From positions 124,001-188,000 of the forward strand of contig CAWEQO010000011.1 in assembly GCA_963811225.1 (NCBI GenBank): a DNA stretch of 64,000 bases, written 5' to 3'. This DNA comes from CAWEQO01 sp963811225. GTDB lineage: Bacteria > Chloroflexota > Anaerolineae > Anaerolineales > Anaerolineaceae. Positions 43,095 through 50,615 of this stretch are shown one piece after another. Each line of letters begins with the position of its first letter. Position 1 is the first letter of the stretch. A program made the translations under genes and the position numbers. Below the pieces are notes generated by a model that saw nothing but the letters and a program-made list of their open reading frames with translations, had not been told where the DNA came from and ran no database searches.

Positions 43095-43859
43095 TTAGCG
43101 CACCAGGTAGATGATCGAAACGACAACGCCGATAACAACGACGACGATGCGCAGGGTGGCGGGCTTGATCCGCCCGGCGAGACGCCCCCCGATCGCGCCG
43201 CCGATGAGGGCGAAGACGGCCATGACCACCGCCAGGGGCCAGACGACGTTGCCGGAAAAGACGAAGAAGATGGCAGCGGCGATATTGACACTGAAGGCGA
43301 CGATCTGTTTGAGTGCGTTGAGCACGGTCAGGGAGTCGCTGAGCATGAGACCGAGCACGGCCAGGACGATGACGCTCAGCCCTGCGCCGAAGTAGCCGCC
43401 GTAGACGGCAGCGATGCCGACCGGGATGATCGCCCAGACGGTCATGGCGGCCGTGCTGCCTTTGCCCAGGCGCGGGGTAAGCCACTTGCGCAAGGGGTCA
43501 GAGATGGCGAGCAGGCCGGATGCGAACAGGATCAGGTAAGGCACCAGGTCGCGGAAGAGCTTTTCGCCGGTGTTCAGCAGCAGCCAGCCGCCGACCACGC
43601 CGCCGACAATGCTGATCGGGACATACAAGAAGACCCGGCGGCGTTGGGCGCGCAAATCGTTGAATTGGGCGATGGTGGCGCCCAGATAACCGGGCACGAG
43701 GGCCACGGTGTTGGTGACGTTGGCCATGACGGCCGGAACGCCAATGAAGGTCAATGCGGGGAAGGAGATCAGCGTACCGCCGCCGGCCAGGGCATTTATC
43801 ATGCCGGCCGCCATGGCAGCGAATCCAACCAAAATGTAGTCGAACCAGTGAATGATCAA
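43095..43859 (-). CDS. TauE/SafE-family sulfite/anion exporter
   Basis: A membrane protein of about 254 residues with eight hydrophobic helices. The family motif FAAMAAGMINALAGGGTLISFPAL lies after the first helix, and a second half-repeat (VGIAAVYGGYFGAGLSVIVLA) is typical of TauE. Starts: an upstream TTG (43946) would add 29 residues, but a promoter-like TATACT lies near 43900-43908 and GAGAGG precedes the TTG at 43859, so 43859 is preferred. Members export sulfite, sulfoacetate or other small organic acids. The cargo is unknown here. Confidence 0.83.
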   Translation of the reverse strand: MIIHWFDYILVGFAAMAAGMINALAGGGTLISFPALTFIGVPAVMANVTNTVALVPGYLGATIAQFNDLRAQRRRVFLYVPISIVGGVVGGWLLLNTGEKLFRDLVPYLILFASGLLAISDPLRKWLTPRLGKGSTAAMTVWAIIPVGIAAVYGGYFGAGLSVIVLAVLGLMLSDSLTVLNALKQIVAFSVNIAAAIFFVFSGNVVWPLAVVMAVFALIGGAIGGRLAGRIKPATLRIVVVVIGVVVSIIYLVR

Positions 43860-43948
43860 GGCGATGAGGTTCCTCTCCGTGTAGTGTAGAACGCTGTATA
43901 GTATAACAAAGAAGAGAGCCGAGAGCAGGGATAAGAGAGCAGACAACC

Positions 43949-44009
43949 CGTGACTTTATTCGTTGAGGAGTGATGACAATGTCATCACTCCTCAACGAAT
44001 AAAGTCACG
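43949..44009. repeat. Perfect 30-bp palindrome in a divergent promoter region
   Basis: The arms 43949-43978 and 43980-44009 are exact complements around a single A (core GAGGAGTGATGACA/TGTCATCACTCCTC). It lies between two divergent genes, so it is not in a normal terminator position. It could extrude as a cruciform, bind a regulator or be a relic of an inserted element. Confidence 0.85.
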
Positions 44010-44135
44010 AACTCGGGTTAACAATCGCCTGACCTTACAGTTCTCTCATTCCTGGCAAAGGTATTTTTGCTACAATAAAAGTGCAGTCTCATTCTTTTGA
44101 AGCCCAACATTGTCAATAGAAACCGGAGCTTTTTC

Positions 44136-45689
44136 ATGCCGTATTATGCGTTCTACTCTCGAAACGCTCTCGTCGATGGGAACGTTTTCCGTGCACGCAC
44201 GCCTCAGGTTGTAACTCCCCCAACGTTTGATGAAGCCCGCAAGCTGCTGCCCGAACCGTACTGGTCCGGGCAGGCTTCTACGATCGCCAGTTACTGGAAG
44301 GTATGGGAGCTGGCGTTCCAGAACATCGGCCTGCCGACAAAGGAGAACGGCTTCATCTCTCCCTACATCCGCACAGCCTTCAACGACTGCTTGTTTATGT
44401 GGGATTCAGTCTTCAACACCCTGTTTGCCAGCTACGGTCGCAGGGCGTTTGATTTCCAGGGCACGCTGGACAACTTCTATGCCAAGCAGCACCCCGATGG
44501 AGCCATCTGTCGCGAGATCCACGAGGACAGCGGGGAGGACATGTTCCACCGCTTCGATCCGGCCGGGACCGGACCGAACCTTCTGCCGTGGTCCGAGTGG
44601 GAGCACTACCTGCGCTCGGGCGACTGTCACCGGCTGGAAGAGGTGTTCCCGGCGCTGGCGGCCTATTACCGCTGGTTCCAGCTCAACCGCACCTGGCGGA
44701 ATGGGGCCTACTGGGCCACAGGGCTGGCGAGCGGGATGGACAACCAGCCGCGGGTGGACGAGACGCATTACGACGTGGGCTTGAGCCACGGCCACAACGT
44801 TTGGTTGGACACCTGCCTGCAGCAGATGTTCGTCAACCGCATCCTGCAAGAGATGGCCAAGCTGCTGGGACGCGAGAGCGACGTCAACGGCTATCAGAGC
44901 GAACTCTACCTGCTGGCCGAGCTGGCTAACACGCAAATGTGGGACGAGGAGAGCGGCTTTTATTACGACCTGGACTGGGAAGGGCGGCAGATCCCGGTCA
45001 AATCGATCGGAGCGTATTGGGCGCTGCTGGCGGGCGTGGCGACGCCCGACCGGGCCGAGCGGCTGGTGCAGCACCTGCAAGACGAGACGCTCTTCAAGCG
45101 CCTGCACCGTGTGCCGAGCCTGTCGGCGGATCATCCGGTATACCAGGCCAACGGCGGCTACTGGCGCGGCGGGGTGTGGCCGCCGACCAACTACATGCTG
45201 CTGCGTGGGCTGAGCCTGTACGGCTACGATCAACTGGCGCACGAGATCGCCTACAACCACGTGGAGAACGTGGTCGAGGTGTTCGAGGATACGGGCACGC
45301 TATGGGAGAACTATGCGCCCGAGGCGGCCGCGCCGGGCAAACCGGCCCGGAAAGACTTCGTCGGCTGGGGTGGACTGCCGCCGACGGCGGTGCTGCTGGA
45401 GTATGTGTTTGGGCTGCGCCCGGACTCGCGCCAGAACCGCCTGGTGTGGGACGTGCGCCTGACTGAGGAGTTCGGCGTGCGCAAGTATCCGTTCGGGCTG
45501 AACGGCATGCTGGACCTGGACTGCCCGGCGCGCATGGAGGAGAGCGATATGCCGCGGGTACAGGTGCGCTCGAACGTGTCGCTGACACTGGAGGTGCGCT
45601 GGAAGAGCGGCGTGCGGGTGATCAACGTGCCGGCGGGCAGCCAGGTTGTCGGGCTGGAAGACAGGCGAAGAATAGAGAGCGGAGATTAG
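44136..45689 (+). CDS. GH63/GH37-like (six-hairpin) glycosidase
   Basis: A protein of 517 residues with an (alpha/alpha)6 barrel like bacterial GH63 and mannosyl-/glucosylglycerate hydrolases. Visible signatures: FMWDSVFNTLFASYGRRAFD (catalytic-acid Asp region), NGGYWRGGVWPPTNYMLLRG, and DTGTLWENYAPE with the general-base Glu. No signal peptide is seen. An upstream TTG (44097) would add 13 residues, but the ATG at 44136 follows GGAG and starts PYYAFYSRN. A TACAAT box lies at 44071-44076. The substrate could be an alpha-glucoside, trehalose or a glycosylglycerate compatible solute. Confidence 0.82.
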   Translation: MPYYAFYSRNALVDGNVFRARTPQVVTPPTFDEARKLLPEPYWSGQASTIASYWKVWELAFQNIGLPTKENGFISPYIRTAFNDCLFMWDSVFNTLFASYGRRAFDFQGTLDNFYAKQHPDGAICREIHEDSGEDMFHRFDPAGTGPNLLPWSEWEHYLRSGDCHRLEEVFPALAAYYRWFQLNRTWRNGAYWATGLASGMDNQPRVDETHYDVGLSHGHNVWLDTCLQQMFVNRILQEMAKLLGRESDVNGYQSELYLLAELANTQMWDEESGFYYDLDWEGRQIPVKSIGAYWALLAGVATPDRAERLVQHLQDETLFKRLHRVPSLSADHPVYQANGGYWRGGVWPPTNYMLLRGLSLYGYDQLAHEIAYNHVENVVEVFEDTGTLWENYAPEAAAPGKPARKDFVGWGGLPPTAVLLEYVFGLRPDSRQNRLVWDVRLTEEFGVRKYPFGLNGMLDLDCPARMEESDMPRVQVRSNVSLTLEVRWKSGVRVINVPAGSQVVGLEDRRRIESGD

Positions 45690-45690
45690 A

Positions 45691-45732
45691 AGTAGAAAAA
45701 GCCGGTGGAAAACCCCACCGGCTTTTTCTACT
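45691..45732. terminator. Perfect 18-bp bidirectional terminator
   Basis: AGTAGAAAAAGCCGGTGG pairs exactly with its complement across 6 bases, with A5/T5 tracts on the two sides. It overlaps the stop of the convergent dehydrogenase gene. Confidence 0.9.
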
Positions 45733-47396
45733 CTCCCATTTCCTCTTCCCCGATTAACTCGACCGCCCATCGAGCGGCGAGACCGACCAGGTTGACGCAG
45801 TGGACCTCATGCGCGCCGGCGGCTTCGAAAGCGGCGCGCTCAGACCTGTCGCACAGGTCGAAGGGACGGCCCAACAAGCAGGCGTGCAGATCGTGGCAGC
45901 GGACAGCGCCGAAGGTCTGACGGAAGCGGGCGATCAGGCGCTGAGTCAGGTCGAAGACGCGGTACTTGTTCTCGCGAGCGTCGTCGAAGGTCTCACGAGT
46001 GCGAGGGTAGAGTATGCCGAAGGACATGACCGCCCCGGTCAGGGCGGAACAGGTGGCGTCACCGTCCAGGCCGACTCCCCCACACAGCCCGGTGGCGGCG
46101 TTGAATGCGCCAGGGTCGAAGCGGTCGAAGGTTTCGAGCATGGCCGCCAGGACGGACTGCCCGCAGCCGTGGTAGACCTGCTCGTAGCGGAAGCCGAGGT
46201 CGCAGGCGCGCTGAGCCTTTGCGGCCCACTCCACTTCAAGCGGCAGGCGGCGGTAGGCGTGGATAATGGCATCTTCCAGAGGGCGGTCGGACTCCTCCAG
46301 TCCACAGAGGGAACGGATGGCTGTACGAAGGCCGCCCTCCTCCCCAGCGGAACTGATCAGATCGGCGCGGTAATGCAAAGCCGCGGCGATGGCGCGAGCG
46401 AGGAAGAGCGGCGGAATGCCGTGCCGGAGCGCGAGCAGGGCCGGGCCCGTGAGCCGATCGGCGCGGGCGAGCTTGCGAGCGGGGTTGGCGCAGATGCGCT
46501 CGACGGCGTCGCCGAGACGCGGGTTGTCGATCTGGTCGAGGACGCCGGCGGTCCAGCGCTGCATCTCCTCCGCGCTGAAGCCGTGAGCGGCTTGCAGGGC
46601 GCGGCTGGAACTCGACCAGGGCGCCAAGCGCCTCGGCGCGCAGGCGGTCGTTGTGGAGGCAGCCGGTCAACTTCGTGTAACCCTGCATGGCGCCGTGATA
46701 GCCCAGCACGGCCTGGGCCATGTTGTAGGTGTACATCTTGCGCATCTCCTCGGCGCGCATGTCGTCGACGGGATGCAGGCCGGGAACTTGCGGGATGGGG
46801 CCCTTGAAGGCGGCGCGTTCGACGGGAAGCTCGGGATAGTCGTTGGACCACACCAGGAGGGGGTCGGCGCGTTTGCGGTCTTCGGGCGGCTCGGGCGCCA
46901 TGCGGATCACCAGGGTCTCGATGATACCGACGGACTCCTCCAGCTGCGGGCGGGCTTCGGGCGGCAGGGCGGCTTCCAGATGGGAGCGGAAGAGTGGCCC
47001 GGCGTGCATCTGGTTGCCGCACAGCAGGATGTCGAGGGGCGCTGCGGGGCGCTGCTCGAAGCGGCGCAGCAAGCCGGGGACCAGGCCGCGAGCGACGGCT
47101 TCGAAGGCGTCGGGGAAGACGGCCACGGCCAGCAGGTCGGCTTCAGCGACGGCCTGTGCGAGGGCGGCGGTGTCGGCGGTGTGCAGGGTGGCGAAGTTGT
47201 CTATGGCGCGCTCATGGTACTGGTCGCCGCTGCCGCTGATAGCCAGGGTGTAAGCGCCGGCAGCATTGAGACGCCGGACGAGCTCGGGCGTATGGTCGAC
47301 GAGGACAAGCCGGTAACCGGCGCGGTGGAAGAGGTCGGCGATGAAGCCGCGCCCGATCTTGCCGGCGCCCCAGATCAGGATGGTGGGAGAGGTCAA
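45728..47396 (-). pseudogene. Polyol (mannitol-1-P-like) dehydrogenase fused to a C_GCAxxG_C_C redox domain, frameshifted
   Basis: The first frame (from TTG 47396, behind CAGGAG) gives a Rossmann domain, ILIWGAGKIGRGFIADLF, and the start of the C-terminal domain up to LRAEALGALVE near 46615. The second frame, after one extra base, continues SSRALQAAHGFSAEEM, then RADRLTGPALLALRHG, typical of the mannitol-dehydrogenase C-domain. The polyol motif K-x4-N-x2-H reads RKMYTYNMAQAV, with Gln in place of the catalytic His. From about 46234 to 45731 the protein carries a separate domain with HGCGQSVLAAM, GLCGGVGLDGDATCSALTG and further Cys, the mark of putative redox C_GCAxxG_C_C proteins. A TACAAT promoter lies at 47425-47430 (minus strand). 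Function of the fusion unknown. Confidence 0.78.
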
Positions 47397-47604
47397 GGAA
47401 GGCTCCTGGTGAAAGGATGGGTCTATTGTAATGGGAAAGAGCGTTTCCATTGAGGATTCATCTCTCAGGCGAAGAAAACCGAGAGACAGGTCGGGGGACA
47501 AAGTTTGCGCACAGCCGGCGGCCAGGCTCCGTCAGGCGCAAAGTGGCAGGGGTCATTTTTAGGATGATGACGGATTTGATGCGATCATTTAAAATCGCCA
47601 GGCA

Positions 47605-47613
47605 TGCTATACT
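47605..47613 (+). promoter_or_regulatory. Extended -10 promoter of the MFS gene
   Basis: TGCTATACT (TGn plus TATACT at 47608-47613), 30 bases before the MFS start. No good -35 is seen, which is usual for extended -10 promoters. Confidence 0.5.
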
Positions 47614-47643
47614 GAGGGGTATACACTGCATTCTGGATGGTCT

Positions 47644-48903
47644 ATGATCCCTGAGCGGTTCCAATCGATTTTCGACGCGCCGTGGAAGAAGACGCTGTAT
47701 ATTGTGTTCTTCGCCCAATTGATGACGGCGGTCGGGTTTTCCTCCATTTATCCATTCTTACCCCTGTACGTGCAGCAGCTGGGCTCGTCCACCGGACTGA
47801 GCACCGAGCTGCTGGCCGGGCTGGTGTTCTCGGGTCAGGCGTTCACGATGATGCTGGCGTCGCCATTCTGGGGCTCGCTGGCCGACCGGCTGGGACGCAA
47901 GCTGATGGTCGAGCGGGCGCTGTTCAGCGGGGCAGTGCTGTTGTTCTTGATGGCGTTCGTGCAGAACGCCGAGCAGCTGGTGCTGCTGCGGGCCATCCAG
48001 GGCCTGGTAACCGGCACGGTCTCGGCGGCGAACGCGCTGGTAGCGTCGCAAGCGCCGCGCGAGCGGGCCGGGTATGCGATGGGGCTGATCCAGGTGGCGA
48101 TGGGCGGGGGCGTGGCTCTCGGGCCGATGCTGGGTGGGGTGATCGCCGACAAGTTCGGCTACTCGGCGGCGTTCTACGTGACCGGGGCGGCGCTGCTGCT
48201 GGCGGGCCTGCTGGTAATGCTGGGCGTGCAGGAGAACTTCCACCCGCAGAAGGAAACCGGCGACAAAAAAGAACCCTTCCTGGCCCAGTGGAGCGGCATC
48301 CTGGCGGCTTCGGGCGTGGCGGTGGCTTACAGCCTGCGCTTCCTGAGCCAGCTGGGCACGAACCTGCTGACCCCGATCGCACCGCTGTTCGTGCAGGTGC
48401 TGGTCAGCGATCCGGCAGCGGTCAACACAACCACCGGGCTGGTAGAGGGCATCCGGGCGGCAACCACCATGCTCAGCGCCATCTACCTGGGACGGCTGGG
48501 CGACCGGGTCGGTTACCGGCGGATTATCATCGCCTGCGCGCCGGTGGCAGTGGTGCTGTATGCGGTGCAAAGCCTGGTGGCCACAGCCTGGCAGCTGCTG
48601 GCGCTGCAGGCCCTGGTGGGCGCGGTGATCGGTGGCATCGTCCCGGCGATCAGCGCGCTGCTGGCGCGCTTTACGCAGCGCGGCAAAGAGGGGGCGGTGT
48701 TTGGGCTGGACAATTCGATCAACTCGGGGGCGCGCTCGCTGGCCCCGCTGCTCGGCTCGGGTGTGGCGGTATGGTTCAGCCTGCGGGCGACGTTCGTGGC
48801 GACGGCGGTGATCTTTGGGATCATGACGATCATCGCCATACAGAAGCTGCCGGTCGAGCAGGGGGTATTGGTGGGGGAAGAGGAGACGTCGGAGCCGGCG
48901 TAG
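47644..48903 (+). CDS. MFS transporter, multidrug/TetA-like
   Basis: A protein of 419 residues, 12 membrane helices. Motif A is WGSLADRLGRKLMVERAL; TM5 carries GVALGPMLGGVIADKFG. A mid-protein cytosolic loop (HPQKETGDKKEPFLAQ) separates the two six-helix bundles, and a repeat of motif A follows TM8 (GRLGDRVGYRRI). Probably a drug or metabolite exporter. It is divergent from the polyol dehydrogenase, and an insertion sequence has landed 5-6 bases after its stop codon, leaving the coding region intact. Confidence 0.88.
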   Translation: MIPERFQSIFDAPWKKTLYIVFFAQLMTAVGFSSIYPFLPLYVQQLGSSTGLSTELLAGLVFSGQAFTMMLASPFWGSLADRLGRKLMVERALFSGAVLLFLMAFVQNAEQLVLLRAIQGLVTGTVSAANALVASQAPRERAGYAMGLIQVAMGGGVALGPMLGGVIADKFGYSAAFYVTGAALLLAGLLVMLGVQENFHPQKETGDKKEPFLAQWSGILAASGVAVAYSLRFLSQLGTNLLTPIAPLFVQVLVSDPAAVNTTTGLVEGIRAATTMLSAIYLGRLGDRVGYRRIIIACAPVAVVLYAVQSLVATAWQLLALQALVGAVIGGIVPAISALLARFTQRGKEGAVFGLDNSINSGARSLAPLLGSGVAVWFSLRATFVATAVIFGIMTIIAIQKLPVEQGVLVGEEETSEPA

Positions 48904-48908
48904 GACGA

Positions 48909-48917
48909 GTAAGGCAG
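48909..48917 (+). repeat. Target-site duplication, left copy
   Basis: GTAAGGCAG directly adjoins the left inverted repeat of the insertion sequence. The identical right copy is at 50505-50513. Confidence 0.9.
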
Positions 48918-50504
48918 CAGCAATTCTCAATATGATTTGTTAAGGTAGGAAAAGGCACCTGGACAAGTGAGCGCGAATGGAATACCCTTGAGGCATGTAC
49001 GAGAAGCTAAAATCGACGAAGATGATCCAGGCGCTCAGGCAGCAGTGTAGCAAATTTCCCGATCTGCGGACCGGGGGAAACAAGCGGTACGAGTTGCAAG
49101 ATGCTGGGATGAGCGCATTTGCGGTGTTCTTCACGCAAAGTCCATCCTTTCTGGCCCACCAACGCGATATGCAGTTACGCAAAGGGCAGAGCAACGCAGA
49201 GCGCTTGTTTGATCTGGCAGAATTGCCTAGCGATAATCAGATCCGTAATTTGCTCGATCCAGTCGCTCCATCCTACGTGGATGGGATATATCGCTATATT
49301 TTCACGGAGATCGAGCACACGCCTTTGCTAGACAGCTATCGTTCGTATGGGGATCAGTTGCTGATCGCAATCGACGGCACCGAATATTTCTCCTCGCAGA
49401 AGATCCACTGCGACAACTGCAATACCCGGGTTTTGAATAATGGTGCGCTGCGCTATTTTCACAGTGTTTTGACGCCGGTCATCGTGCAGCCAGGCAATGC
49501 CCACGTGCTGGCCTTGGAGCCGGAGTTCATTGTGCCGCAGGATGGGCACGAAAAACAGGACTGCGAGCTGAATGCTGCTAAGCGCTGGATCGAAAAATAT
49601 GGCTTGTTCTATGCCAAGCGCGGCGTGACCCTCCTGGGCGATGATCTGTTCAGCCGGTCGCCCTTCTGTCGGCTGCTGAAAGACAAGTCACTGCACTTCA
49701 TTCTGGTGTGTAAACCCGATTCGCACCCGGAATTGTATCAAACGGTGGCATTCCTGGCGGCCAATGCGGTCTTGGGCACCAAAGTCGTCCGACGGTGGAT
49801 GGGCAAGTATGCCGAGATTGACACCTATCGCTATGCCAACCAGGTCGCCTTATTTGCTGCTCAGGAGGCGCCCTCCGTTAACTGGGTGGAACTGACCACC
49901 ACCCGCGAAGACAGCGGGGCGATCCTCTTCAAAAATGCGTGGATTAGTGATTTTGAGATGCGAGACACTTCCGTCGAGGCCATTGTGCGCGATGGTCGCG
50001 CCCGTTGGAAAGTCGAAAACGAGAACAACAATGTCCTCAAAACCAAAGGCTACCACCTGGAACACAATTTCGGGCACGGTAGTCAGCATTTGGCGGCGAT
50101 CTTGCTCTCACTCAATCTGCTGGCCTTCCTGTTCCACACCATTTTGGATCTGGTTGATGAGCAGTACCGTGCCATTCGGCAGAAATTAGGCCCGCGGCGC
50201 ACCTTCTTTCAGGATTTGGAGGCGCTGTTACGCTACTTTGAGTTTTCTACCTGGGACCAGGTCTTTGATTTTATGTTCAAGGGTCTCGAACTGGATACCG
50301 GATGATCATTCTCCGCTTGGCCTTGTTCGATCCCATGGGCTGCGTCGTGTGCCTTTCGGCGCCGCAGCTTGGTTTAGTTCCCCGCCCATTCCGTTTCCTT
50401 CCGATCAAAAGATTGCTGGTTCTGCTGCCTGGGCTGTTCCCCCGTTTTTGAAGTCCTATCTTTTCCGACTGCTGATCCTTCCTTCTCCATATTGAGAATT
50501 GCTG
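48918..50504 (+). mobile_element. Complete insertion sequence, 1587 bp, ISNCY-like
   Basis: The ends are perfect 17-bp terminal inverted repeats, CAGCAATTCTCAATATG (48918-48934 and, inverted, 50488-50504), flanked by an exact 9-bp duplication GTAAGGCAG. One DDE transposase gene fills the interior. The 180 bases after that gene contain no other plausible gene. The intact ends, duplication and full-length transposase point to a recent insertion. The empty site can be rebuilt by removing one duplication copy and joins the MFS end to the GH3 promoter region. Confidence 0.95.
48995..50305 (+). CDS. DDE transposase of the insertion sequence
   Basis: A protein of 436 residues. Likely catalytic residues: Asp in LLIAIDGTEYFSS, Asp in GVTLLGDDLFSR and Glu in ARWKVENENNNVLK (the Y/W-(K)-x-E-N-x-N-N helix of IS4/ISNCY transposases with an RNase-H-like fold). 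The C1-type Cys pair in HCDNCNTRV and the EPEFIVPQDGHEKQDCE stretch identify a group usually filed as ISNCY. It is full length with no stop or frameshift, so probably active. Codon use is more AT-rich than the neighbouring genes, consistent with horizontal arrival. Confidence 0.92.
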   Translation: MYEKLKSTKMIQALRQQCSKFPDLRTGGNKRYELQDAGMSAFAVFFTQSPSFLAHQRDMQLRKGQSNAERLFDLAELPSDNQIRNLLDPVAPSYVDGIYRYIFTEIEHTPLLDSYRSYGDQLLIAIDGTEYFSSQKIHCDNCNTRVLNNGALRYFHSVLTPVIVQPGNAHVLALEPEFIVPQDGHEKQDCELNAAKRWIEKYGLFYAKRGVTLLGDDLFSRSPFCRLLKDKSLHFILVCKPDSHPELYQTVAFLAANAVLGTKVVRRWMGKYAEIDTYRYANQVALFAAQEAPSVNWVELTTTREDSGAILFKNAWISDFEMRDTSVEAIVRDGRARWKVENENNNVLKTKGYHLEHNFGHGSQHLAAILLSLNLLAFLFHTILDLVDEQYRAIRQKLGPRRTFFQDLEALLRYFEFSTWDQVFDFMFKGLELDTG

Positions 50505-50513
50505 GTAAGGCAG
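50505..50513 (+). repeat. Target-site duplication, right copy
   Basis: GTAAGGCAG directly after the right inverted repeat, identical to 48909-48917. Confidence 0.9.
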
Positions 50514-50541
50514 GCATCTTCTATACACCCGCCCGGTTCGC

Positions 50542-50550
50542 TGATAGAAT
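50542..50550 (+). promoter_or_regulatory. Extended -10 promoter of the GH3 gene
   Basis: TGATAGAAT (TGn plus TAGAAT), about 65 bases before the GH3 start and just outside the insertion sequence, so the insertion has replaced everything upstream of about -50. Confidence 0.45.
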
Positions 50551-50615
50551 TAAGCGGATTTAAGGACGGGTTGTTTCATATTTCAAAATCCCAAAACACT
50601 GCATAAGGAGTAAGC

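Noticed and set aside
47682..48935. Alternative plus-strand frame of about 417 codons inside the MFS gene
   Set aside because: Gly/Arg-rich out-of-frame translation; the other frame has twelve membrane helices and MFS motifs.
48918..50504. Element as a composite transposon carrying the GH3 or MFS gene
   Set aside because: Inverted repeats and the 9-bp duplication tightly bracket only the transposase gene.
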